A stretch of 64,000 nt of DNA. Origin: Ferruginibacter paludis. Its GTDB lineage: Bacteria > Bacteroidota > Bacteroidia > Chitinophagales > Chitinophagaceae. The stretch is taken from NCBI RefSeq assembly GCF_030409685.1, contig NZ_JAUFQJ010000008.1:372001-436000 (forward strand), written 5' to 3'. The position numbers were made by a program, and so were the translations under genes. The notes beneath the pieces were generated by a model. The model saw only the letters and a program-made list of their open reading frames with translations. It ran no database searches and was not told the origin of the DNA. Numbering within the stretch: position 1 is the stretch's first letter; each line of letters starts with the position of its first letter. Positions 26,290 through 33,667 of this stretch are shown in pieces.

Positions 26290-27444
26290 TTATACTGCGT
26301 TAAAGTAATCAGCTGCATCATCTGCAAAATTTTTCTTCGAGGTCGCTCCTCCTCCCTGGGTCGCGTAAAAATTATATATCAGTTCATTGTTTGCATTGTT
26401 GGCTGTCACCGGCGGACATACATAATATTCGTGGCGCTTTCCTACAAAAACTCTTGATTGGGTATTAACAGTCCAGGTTAAACCGTCAACCATCTCATCA
26501 ATGGAAGCATATTCATACCTGGTAAACAGTGGAAAAGGATGTGTGCTCTGCAATTGAAGTCCAAACGGATTAGTTCCTGGATTAGCTGCTAGATTATTGA
26601 GTTGTTGCTTTAAAAAAGTGGCAATGCCAGCGGGATCAGTCGGAAGAGCACCCACTGCAGGATCTACCCGAATAGAGGATATGATGGTTTGAAACCTGTG
26701 CCTGTAAAAGCCGGATCTTAGAGTTAGTAAATTGGTAACCGGAGTTGCAGCTAAATTTACCAATACCAGCGGATCTGCATCCCTTGTGATATTGGTCTTT
26801 ATCCACCCGTTCCATTGGGCTGTTGTAATAGCGGTTCCATATGTATCCACTGCGTTTAAGCCATCAAAAAGCGCTACCAGCGCAGCTTTATCGGCAACCG
26901 CCGTTTTACTGAATATGTGAAAGTCATAGTTAAACGATTCAAAAACACCTTGCCTGACATTATAGACTTCATGATAAAAAAGCGGGGCGCAAACGCCAAT
27001 ATCGGTTGTGCTCAAACCATTGATTACCTCTTTAAATTTTTCGATAAAAGGATTCATTACTCCGATGCGGCAGCCCCTGATAAACACATGCGGATCAATT
27101 GGGTTGTTATTGCTGTCCACGGGCCTGGGGTTGATGATGGCATCTGCAAGCTGGCAGGTACGTGTTGGTGCATTGATCGCACTTTCCATTGCTTCGTAAG
27201 TAGTGTGCGCATCAAATGCAGGATCCAGCTGCACATTCATCCAGCCTGATTCGTTGCCATGCGTTCCGATTAAAATATCTGTAAGCGGTGTAGCCACTAC
27301 TCCGGCACTTGCCAGGTGATTGAAAAAATCTTTTACTGAATTGATGCCACGCTTATTTATCAATGTGGTGGATGCCCGGTTGGTAAACATTTTACGCATG
27401 ATGATGTCGTAACCAGATGCACCGGGGGCGAATGCAAAATCCAT
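26290..27444 (-). CDS. Candidate caspase/CHAT-like (clan CD) cysteine peptidase, first gene of the operon
   Basis: 384 residues, no signal peptide. A hydrophobic strand ending in His-Gly (TDILIGTHGNESG, H62-G63) and a second ending in Gly-Cys (PHVFIRGCRIG, C125) are arranged as in clan CD peptidases, where the dyad His sits after one strand and the Cys after the next; CHAT domains have the analogous ATHG and LSACETG. The helix NPFIEKFKEVI and strand GVCAPLFYHEV after the Cys also fit the fold. A C-terminal extension of about 200 residues is unassigned. If active, natural targets could be the large proteins of its own operon. The dyad is seen directly; the fold and activity are inferred, and an unrelated protein is possible. 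Confidence 0.7.
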   Translation of the reverse strand: MDFAFAPGASGYDIIMRKMFTNRASTTLINKRGINSVKDFFNHLASAGVVATPLTDILIGTHGNESGWMNVQLDPAFDAHTTYEAMESAINAPTRTCQLADAIINPRPVDSNNNPIDPHVFIRGCRIGVMNPFIEKFKEVINGLSTTDIGVCAPLFYHEVYNVRQGVFESFNYDFHIFSKTAVADKAALVALFDGLNAVDTYGTAITTAQWNGWIKTNITRDADPLVLVNLAATPVTNLLTLRSGFYRHRFQTIISSIRVDPAVGALPTDPAGIATFLKQQLNNLAANPGTNPFGLQLQSTHPFPLFTRYEYASIDEMVDGLTWTVNTQSRVFVGKRHEYYVCPPVTANNANNELIYNFYATQGGGATSKKNFADDAADYFNAV

Positions 27445-27668
27445 AAAAAATCAATTTACTTACATTAAAAAATATGCATTGGCCTGCTGTTGCGCACTTT
27501 TAACATGCGCATATTTGCTTGACTGGAATACTATCCTGTCAGATAAGGATTACTTTTATTAAGGAAGAATGATTGGATTGATACCAGGAAAATCTTCAGA
27601 TAAAAATTATTGAATCATTTCCTTCACCGGCTGTTGCCTGGCGTCTTCTGTATAGTTAAAAGAGGAGG

Positions 27669-27687
27669 ACTGGTTTAAAAAACCAGT
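27669..27687. repeat. Perfect palindrome upstream of the giant-protein operon
   Basis: ACTGGTTT, three A residues, AAACCAGT: an 8+3+8 perfect inverted repeat about 225 bases upstream of the operon's first ATG, in a 670-base spacer with no gene. It could be an operator or a small hairpin. No T-run follows on either strand that would make it a clear terminator. Confidence 0.5.
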
Positions 27688-27950
27688 GCGGTAAAATTTG
27701 GATTAATTTTTTATAAATGCAAGTTTTCTCAAACTTTTTTTTCAACTGTTTTAAGATGCTGTTCCTACAATATCCTATGTTGATGACAATCATTTTATCT
27801 TTGTCCGGCTATTAATAAATGCCACACTTTTTGATGGCAATTGTCCAAAATAAACTTCATTTTATCCGCTGCCCGAATTGCAATGACCATTGTTTTTAAA
27901 GTCACTGGCTTTCAGTTTTATTTGTACAGTAATTCAATTTCCACAGGCTG

Positions 27951-28005
27951 ATGGCGACGTCTCCCCCGGAGTTAAAGAGTTTAACCCAACTACTGAAGTA
28001 AAAAG
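27951..28005 (+). repeat. Copy of short dispersed repeat R3
   Basis: Contains AAAGAGTTTAACCCAACTAC followed by TGAAGTAAA, matching the motif AAGAGTTTACACCAACTACG plus GAAGTA found at 36391-36482 and 45641-45700. It lies 110-160 bases upstream of the alpha/beta hydrolase start. Confidence 0.5.
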
Positions 28006-28113
28006 TTTTGGCAAAAAACGTCCCTAAGTTGTCGTCTTTACACAGTGTCAAATTGGGAAATGAATCCAATCTTTGTCTTGTCAATAAAATTCAAACACAA
28101 GATAAATCATGTT

Positions 28114-28992
28114 ATGAAAAAGTTATTCAAAACCGGCAACCGGCTGAAATCAATACTATTGTTAGTTGTAATCACTATGTTGTCAGTATCTAAATCAAAC
28201 GGGCAATCAATCAAACCTTCCAACAGTGGCTATGCACCTGTTAATGGCATCAAAGTATATTACGAAGTATTTGGAGAAGGTAAGCCTTTAGTTTTACTGC
28301 ATGGCGCTTTTTATACCATTGACTTGAACTGGAGCCAATTAATCCCTGAACTGTCAAAAACCAGGAAGGTAATTGCAATTGAAATGCAGGGACATGGGCA
28401 TTCGCCGTTTTCAGATAGAAAATTGTCGATCACTGCTTTGGCAAGTGATGTAGCCGGTGTAATGGATTACCTGAAAATTGATAGTGCGGATGTTGCAGGA
28501 TTTAGTATGGGCGGCTCGGTAGCTTACCAGTTTGCTGTACAAAGCCCGAAACGGTTGAGAAAATTAGTCATCATTTCATCTACTTATAAAACCGCTGGCT
28601 GGCTACCCGTAGTAAACGGCGGGTTTAAAAATTTTAAACCAGAATTTTTTGATAACACCCCAATCAAAACTGCCTACGATGCAGTGGCACCTGACAAAAC
28701 AAAATGGAGACCATTTTTAGCGCAGATGTTTGCTTTCGCAGAGGAACCATTCAATGTTGGTGACTCCAATATTTCAAAAATTGCGGCTCCTGTATTAGTC
28801 ATATCCGGTGACAATGATGGACTGGATAAAGTTGAGTTGATGAAAACATATCAATTATTGGGCGGTGGAGTTAGTGCCGACATGCAGCCAATGCCGGCAT
28901 CGCAACTTGCCATTGTTCCTTCCCAGGGGCATGTGAGCCTGATGATGCAGACCGCAACCATTTTAAATTACCTCAACAGTTTTTTAAAGTAA
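28114..28992 (+). CDS. Secreted alpha/beta hydrolase
   Basis: 292 residues from the ATG at 28114, with an N-terminal basic-hydrophobic signal segment (residues 1-30, ending SKSNGQ). The mature part is a compact alpha/beta hydrolase: oxyanion-region LLHGAFYT (61-68), nucleophile elbow GFSMGG with S131, acid in SGDNDG (D233 or D235) and H273 in SQGHVSL. Family members include esterases, lactonases and epoxide or haloalkane hydrolases; the substrate cannot be told. The frame extends upstream to 28045, but the signal peptide fixes the start. Confidence 0.85.
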   Translation: MKKLFKTGNRLKSILLLVVITMLSVSKSNGQSIKPSNSGYAPVNGIKVYYEVFGEGKPLVLLHGAFYTIDLNWSQLIPELSKTRKVIAIEMQGHGHSPFSDRKLSITALASDVAGVMDYLKIDSADVAGFSMGGSVAYQFAVQSPKRLRKLVIISSTYKTAGWLPVVNGGFKNFKPEFFDNTPIKTAYDAVAPDKTKWRPFLAQMFAFAEEPFNVGDSNISKIAAPVLVISGDNDGLDKVELMKTYQLLGGGVSADMQPMPASQLAIVPSQGHVSLMMQTATILNYLNSFLK

Positions 28993-29169
28993 CGAGTTGA
29001 ATCCGCATATCGAATAGCAAAGCGTTATAATAGTCAACACAGAATCGTAGCCAGGTCATCCAAACAAAACACAACTACAATATCGTTGTAAATGAAGGAG
29101 GTTGTTTATTGATAACATGTAATGTAAAAAACATGATGAGAAAAATAAAATTGCAAATGCAATTGACCA

Positions 29170-31026
29170 TCAACTGTCGGGCGCTTTGTCTGCATATCGT
29201 GGAGCTACCTCCGGGATGCTGCGGAGAACTGGTGGAAAACTCGGGCTCTTCATCCAAAATTTTTTTTCATCCGGCAAACCAGCGAGGAAAGTACTCATTT
29301 GCTCATGGCCTTTTTTGATTGTTTCATTCCATTTTTTGTCATCCAGTAAGCCAACCCCTTTCAGATCCATTTCAAGATACAGCGACACTTTACCTTTGGC
29401 ATTTTCCTGCCGCTGGCGGCTGTTGAGGGTAAGAGAATTAATAATCAACGACATGATGCCGGGAATTTTGTATCTCCGCCTGCCTGTAATTTTATCCCAT
29501 GCCAAGGTGATTGCAGAAGGTGTTTCAGTATAATCGATCTCCCTCGTTGAAAGACTTGACAACGAGATGGCAATAATGTGCCGGACGGGATACTGGTACA
29601 TTGGCTCGATCGGTAAATTATCTACTACTCCTCCGTCAACATGTAATTGTCCATTGATTACCACCGGCGGAAAAACGCCTGGAATGGCCATACTCGCCTG
29701 GATCATTTTGCTGGCAAGTCCTCCATCATGCACAGCGGTAGCAGAACTGGTAAAGTTGGTAGACACACAGTATGAGTTCACCCAAATATCTTCTAATTCA
29801 GATTCGCCGAACATGCGCCGGATGAAACCGATCATTTTTTTACCTGACATAATGGAAATAAATGGCCAGGAATAATCATTGGTCATAAGCCGGGCTTTGG
29901 CGGACGCCTCGCAAAGCAGTTCGACCTTTGGAAAATTAAAATCGGAATGGCTCATCCCGATACCGTAGAGAGCGCCGGCACTGGTTCCTCCAAGAAAATC
30001 AATCTCAATTCCCGCCTCATACATTGCCCGTGTTGCGCCTACGTGAGCGAAGCCTTTTGTTCCGCCCCCGCCAAATACAACTCCGATCGCCTGGTTGGAA
30101 ATGATACGGCAAAACCGTCGGGTGTCCGCAGCATGTCCTTTACGCACGTGAATGTGCAAGTTTACGGCACGTTTTTGAAGCCAGCGACTGGTTTGTTGCG
30201 GTAAGGAACCTGTATTTTCATGTAAGAAGGCGATGTATATTTTTTTATTCAGAATACTTTGAGCATAGAGGTCCAGTGTTTTTTCAATATGGTACAAGCT
30301 CGTGTCAGCCAGAAAATTAGTGGCTACTATTACCAAATCGGCATAGAGCAGGGCCTGCCGCGACCATTCAAGATTCGCATCCGAGCACACCAGAATATTC
30401 AGCCCCTCGTGTTCTTCCAATGTATCAAATGTAGTTTTAAAATGCAGCCCCGGTTGTGAATCGTATTCATAAACCTGGATCGGCGTTCCGTTTTCTCCGA
30501 GGGTACGTTCTATATCATTTGTCCAGGGGCTCAGGTCATGGTGTGCCTGCAGGTTGATGACAGCAATATTTTTGGGCGCATTACTCGTGTGTTGCTCCAG
30601 CATATTCCGCCTTAGTCTTTTAATAAGAAAACTTGTTAGCTTACCCGCAAACCCGGGATTTTGAGCGACCAGGTTTAAATATTCCTGTTTGGTGATTTCT
30701 AAAACAGTGGTGGCCCGAATCGCCAATACCGCTGCCATTCTCGGTTCGTTTGTGAATAACGCAAATTCACCGGTGGGTTCACCTTCTCCAATATCACCCA
30801 GGATTTGCAAGGCTCCATTGTCTTCACGCACAGCCCGTAACCTTCCACTTAAAACAATATAAAGTGAGTCCTGGATATCCCCCTGCCTGAATAAATATTC
30901 CCCGGAGCCGATTTGCTGTTTCTCACCTGCTTCGTGGATTTTACAAATGGCGTCATAACCCAGGTCATGAAATAATTTACTAAGAATGTTAAGATGATGC
31001 CGGTCAGGATTGGTCAGGTTTTCCAA
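29170..31026 (-). CDS. Patatin-like phospholipase with N-terminal cyclic-nucleotide-binding domain
   Basis: 618 residues. Residues 15-135 form a Crp-like cyclic-nucleotide-binding domain (RQGDIQDSLYIVLSGRLR; GEFALFTNEPRMAAV as phosphate-binding cassette). A middle region of about 170 residues follows. The patatin domain begins near 313 with the oxyanion motif GGGGTKG (319-325), nucleophile GTSAG (S349) and catalytic Asp in DGGVVDN (D464). This architecture is that of the neuropathy target esterase (NTE/PNPLA6) family, lysophospholipases regulated through the nucleotide-binding domain. No transmembrane anchor is evident. Expected role: membrane phospholipid turnover. Confidence 0.9.
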   Translation of the reverse strand: MENLTNPDRHHLNILSKLFHDLGYDAICKIHEAGEKQQIGSGEYLFRQGDIQDSLYIVLSGRLRAVREDNGALQILGDIGEGEPTGEFALFTNEPRMAAVLAIRATTVLEITKQEYLNLVAQNPGFAGKLTSFLIKRLRRNMLEQHTSNAPKNIAVINLQAHHDLSPWTNDIERTLGENGTPIQVYEYDSQPGLHFKTTFDTLEEHEGLNILVCSDANLEWSRQALLYADLVIVATNFLADTSLYHIEKTLDLYAQSILNKKIYIAFLHENTGSLPQQTSRWLQKRAVNLHIHVRKGHAADTRRFCRIISNQAIGVVFGGGGTKGFAHVGATRAMYEAGIEIDFLGGTSAGALYGIGMSHSDFNFPKVELLCEASAKARLMTNDYSWPFISIMSGKKMIGFIRRMFGESELEDIWVNSYCVSTNFTSSATAVHDGGLASKMIQASMAIPGVFPPVVINGQLHVDGGVVDNLPIEPMYQYPVRHIIAISLSSLSTREIDYTETPSAITLAWDKITGRRRYKIPGIMSLIINSLTLNSRQRQENAKGKVSLYLEMDLKGVGLLDDKKWNETIKKGHEQMSTFLAGLPDEKKFWMKSPSFPPVLRSIPEVAPRYADKAPDS

Positions 31027-31131
31027 GGTTTCAGTTTAAAGTATAAGATCCATGCTAAAGTTATTCCGAAGTTTCTGCATTATATCACTACAAGTTATTT
31101 AAATACTGGCACAAATGTGTTGGTATAAATT

Positions 31132-31168
31132 AAGAAAGCCCGTAGTTGGCCAACTACGGGTTTTCTTT
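31132..31168. terminator. Strong bidirectional Rho-independent terminator
   Basis: Two 11-base arms, CCCGTAGTTGG at 31139-31149 and its perfect complement at 31150-31160, flanked by A-rich sequence on the left and TTTTCTTT on the right. It ends yceI transcription on the minus strand, about 70 bases past the yceI stop, and lies upstream of the patatin gene. Confidence 0.8.
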
Positions 31169-31234
31169 AGTGAATCAACAGCGTAGCAATTGCAAAAACA
31201 TTTATTGCCCGAACCTGCCATCAGCGTAGGTTAT

Positions 31235-31783
31235 CTATACTGCTTCTTCCACCAATTCAGCCACCTGGATATTGGCAATCAGTTTTATATCTTCACCCAA
31301 ACCTAAGCCGCCCGTATCTGTTAGCTTATTCCACGTCATACCAAATTTGTTGCGGTTAATTATTCCCGTCACTTCAAAGCCATGCTTTATTACACCATGC
31401 CCGTTATTTTCAGAACCGCCATATTCTACATGCAATTCAACGGGTTTGGTTACACCCTTTAAAGTTAAGTTGCCTGTCATTTTATAGTCATTACCGTCCG
31501 TTTTTTTAAAAGAGGTAGATTCAAAAGTTATTTGCGGATACTGATCTGCAGAAAAGAAGTCACCTGCTTGTAAATGTTCATCACGCTGCTGCTGATTGGT
31601 GTCGATACTTTTTACATCAATTGCAATGGTTACCCTTGCGTCATTAAAGTCGTCTCCCTGCGTCACCACTTGTCCCTCAAACTTTCTGAACGAACCGGTT
31701 ACGGTAGAGATCACCAAATGTTTGATTTTAAATAACACTTCTGAATGCATCGGGTCTATTACCCATGTTGTTGTATTTGCCAT
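31235..31783 (-). CDS. YceI family protein
   Basis: 182 residues with the full lipocalin-like YceI pattern: TTWVIDPMHSEVLFKIKHLVIS at the start, GSFRKFEGQV, DVKSIDTNQQQRDEHLQAGDFF and FGMTWNK near the end. YceI proteins form a beta-barrel that binds polyisoprenoid or other amphiphilic molecules. This copy has no signal peptide and would be cytoplasmic, unlike the periplasmic E. coli protein. It is divergent from an HxlR regulator with operators in between, so it is probably that regulator's target. Confidence 0.9.
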   Translation of the reverse strand: MANTTTWVIDPMHSEVLFKIKHLVISTVTGSFRKFEGQVVTQGDDFNDARVTIAIDVKSIDTNQQQRDEHLQAGDFFSADQYPQITFESTSFKKTDGNDYKMTGNLTLKGVTKPVELHVEYGGSENNGHGVIKHGFEVTGIINRNKFGMTWNKLTDTGGLGLGEDIKLIANIQVAELVEEAV

Positions 31784-31802
31784 ATTTTTTTGTTTTGAAA
31801 CT

Positions 31803-31870
31803 CAAAATTAATTAACCTTGCTATCCAATAGATAGTTGTTACCTGCGGGTAAGTAGTTACCCACAAGTAA
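31803..31870. promoter_or_regulatory. yceI promoter and paired HxlR operators
   Basis: On the minus strand, TAATTTTG (complement of 31803-31810) is an exact -7 box 20 bases from the yceI start. Upstream of it are two inverted repeats with the same half-site: TTACC, four bases, GGTAA (31839-31852) and TTAC, six bases, GTAA (31857-31870), centred 18 bases apart. The second ends about 20 bases from the hxlR start. Binding there could control both genes. Confidence 0.65.
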
Positions 31871-31891
31871 GTACAAACAAAAACAGCAGTT

Positions 31892-32254
31892 ATGAACCAG
31901 AAAGACAGCGTATGCCAGCAGAAGCTGATGGTTACCAGGGATGCCGTGGAAGTAATACAGGGCAAATGGAGATTGCCGATAGTACTTGCCCTTACATTTG
32001 GCAGCAAACGCTTTGGTGAACTGCAAAGAGATATTGCGGATATATCGCCCAAAATGTTGTCGCAGGAGTTAAAGGCGTTGGAAGAAAATAAAATTATTAC
32101 CCGCACCATGTACGACAGTATGCCGGTAATTGTAGAGTATTCATTAACCCCGCTTGGCAAGTCGATGAATAAAATGCTGGAGGAATTGTTGAAATGGGGC
32201 GTTCACTTCAGGGAAGAGATTTTAGGTAAGCAGGCCGTTGCAAAGCGCTCCTGA
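31892..32254 (+). CDS. HxlR family transcriptional regulator
   Basis: 120 residues with the winged-helix core of the HxlR/MarR-like family: VIQGKWRLPIVLAL, FGELQRDIADISPKMLSQELKALEE as helix-turn-helix, and YSLTPLGKSM before the C-terminal dimerisation helix. A Cys (position 8) near the N-terminus is where redox-sensing HxlR proteins such as HypR and YodB carry theirs. It probably regulates itself and the divergent yceI through the repeats between them; the inducer could be a quinone or electrophile, by analogy only. Confidence 0.85.
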   Translation: MNQKDSVCQQKLMVTRDAVEVIQGKWRLPIVLALTFGSKRFGELQRDIADISPKMLSQELKALEENKIITRTMYDSMPVIVEYSLTPLGKSMNKMLEELLKWGVHFREEILGKQAVAKRS

Positions 32255-32423
32255 TTTCCTGTTAGCGCAGGCATCTCTTCATTCATTGTTTATACTAAAA
32301 TTTGAGCGATGCTGGTCAAAACCAAAACTTAAGACTGGCTTTGATTTTAGCTGATAATTGCTCGTGATGCACCAATATTATAAAACCCCACGTCAGCGGT
32401 TAGTTGTTGCAAGCCCTCCGGCA

Positions 32424-33167
32424 TTAGTTAATTATTTCTCCTTTATTGTTTGCCAATTTTTCACGAAATCTTTTAAGTTCTTCGGGAGTTTGCCGAACCC
32501 AGTTTGTTACTTCTCCCACGATTTTCAATGGGGCTTCTGAGCGGTAGGAACGAGTTGGATTACCTGGAAATTTTTTATCTGTAAGGTTGGGATCATTTTC
32601 ATAATCACCTGTTGGTTCAACAATATACACCCGCTCATTTCCATCGCCTTTTGCTAATGCAGCAGCAAGTCCCGCCCCATTTACCAGTGCTGTGAAATAA
32701 ATATGATTCATTTTAATTTCGGATTTGTAATTAGAAATGCCACCCGCCGTTAATAAATCGCCAACCAGCAAATCGGCTTTCGTACCATGGTAAAACGGAC
32801 CTTTATCTGCAGGATTTGTCTGAAATAAAATTGCCAATTCTGCATTCTCTTTTGCCTTGTTATAGTCTTTTAAATCTTCATAGCATTTGGCAATATTTAA
32901 ATAGAGTGCAGGAAATGCACTTTTAACAGAATCGCTATCTGCTTTTAAAGCAAACTGCAAAGTTGTTTCAAGCCATCTTAATTTGCCGGATACAGTTTTT
33001 TGTTGCCGGGAGATATAATGTGCAGCAAGAAACTTTTCAAAGTCATTTGCCGCTTCTTCCCAGGCCTGCTGAAATACGTTGATTGCCTCGTCATGCTTAC
33101 CTTTTTCTTCCATATCCATTCCTTGAATACAGCGTTTAACAACATTGTTGAAGGGTGAGAATTCCAT
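32424..33167 (-). CDS. arr: Rifampin ADP-ribosyltransferase (Arr) fused to an N-terminal helical-repeat domain
   Basis: 247 residues. Residues 1-120 are helical, with a TPR-like pair (AFPALYLNIAKCYEDLKDYN; KAKENAELAI). Residues 123-240 are Arr: FYHGTKADLLVGDLL, NHIYFTALVNGA and EPTGDYENDPNLTDKKFPGN. The catalytic triad H127, Y157, D192 has exactly the spacing (30 and 35) of H19, Y49, D84 in mycobacterial Arr. Arr transfers ADP-ribose from NAD to the C23 hydroxyl of rifamycins, inactivating them. Typical Arr proteins are about 140 residues without the N-terminal domain. The fusion may aid partner binding; its role is unknown. Single gene, no mobile-element hallmark next to it. Confidence 0.9.
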   Translation of the reverse strand: MEFSPFNNVVKRCIQGMDMEEKGKHDEAINVFQQAWEEAANDFEKFLAAHYISRQQKTVSGKLRWLETTLQFALKADSDSVKSAFPALYLNIAKCYEDLKDYNKAKENAELAILFQTNPADKGPFYHGTKADLLVGDLLTAGGISNYKSEIKMNHIYFTALVNGAGLAAALAKGDGNERVYIVEPTGDYENDPNLTDKKFPGNPTRSYRSEAPLKIVGEVTNWVRQTPEELKRFREKLANNKGEIIN

Positions 33168-33482
33168 TTTCTTATTATTTTTTCTTTTTATTTTTTTCTA
33201 TTTGTTCACCAATGGACGGGGTTGCTCTTATCTGCCGCAATGGCTCGATAATAACCATGTTGTTTTCATCCGGCTTGTATAAATGCGGCCGCTTACTGAC
33301 GGTAATTGTTCAACAATAAAGAAAGTGGCTCCCATAATTTTGATAATTCAAATTTAGGAACTACAACCATCAACTCCTAATGTCTACCACTGCTATCTCC
33401 TGTTCAAGTGGTGAAAGTTGTATTGCTGCTGCTATTGAAATTGATTGGTAGTTGTAGGCGTTTACTATGCAGCTATATTGGC

Positions 33483-33608
33483 TGCTCAACACTTGCTATT
33501 TGTGCCAATGCCGGCATCGCAAAGTAAGACTTGCCCGATAATTCATGTGCTGCTATTTCATCTTCCCCCTTGCGGCAACTCAACTCTCTTTAGCAGAACG
33601 CTTGCCGC
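33483..33608 (+). repeat. Degenerate fragment of dispersed repeat R1
   Basis: TTGTGCCAATGCCGGCATCG, then CAAAGTAAGACTTGCCCGATAA and, further on, CTTTAGCAGAACGCTTG resemble the corresponding parts of the full R1 copies. The inner portion is reduced. The rest of 33168-33645 shows no gene. Confidence 0.4.
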
Positions 33609-33645
33609 ATACTGTGTTGTCTTACTGTGTATCAATTCAATCTTC

Positions 33646-33653
33646 TATCTTTG
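33646..33653 (+). promoter_or_regulatory. -7 box upstream of the GH43 gene
   Basis: TATCTTTG matches TAnnTTTG exactly and lies 14 bases before the first ATG (33668), giving a very short leader. No well-spaced -33 element was found. Confidence 0.4.
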
Positions 33654-33667
33654 GATGATAACTATAA

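Noticed and set aside
11095..27444. Assignment of the five-gene operon to a contractile injection system, T6SS or prophage
   Set aside because: No sheath, tube, spike, baseplate, AAA+ ATPase, portal or terminase was recognised.
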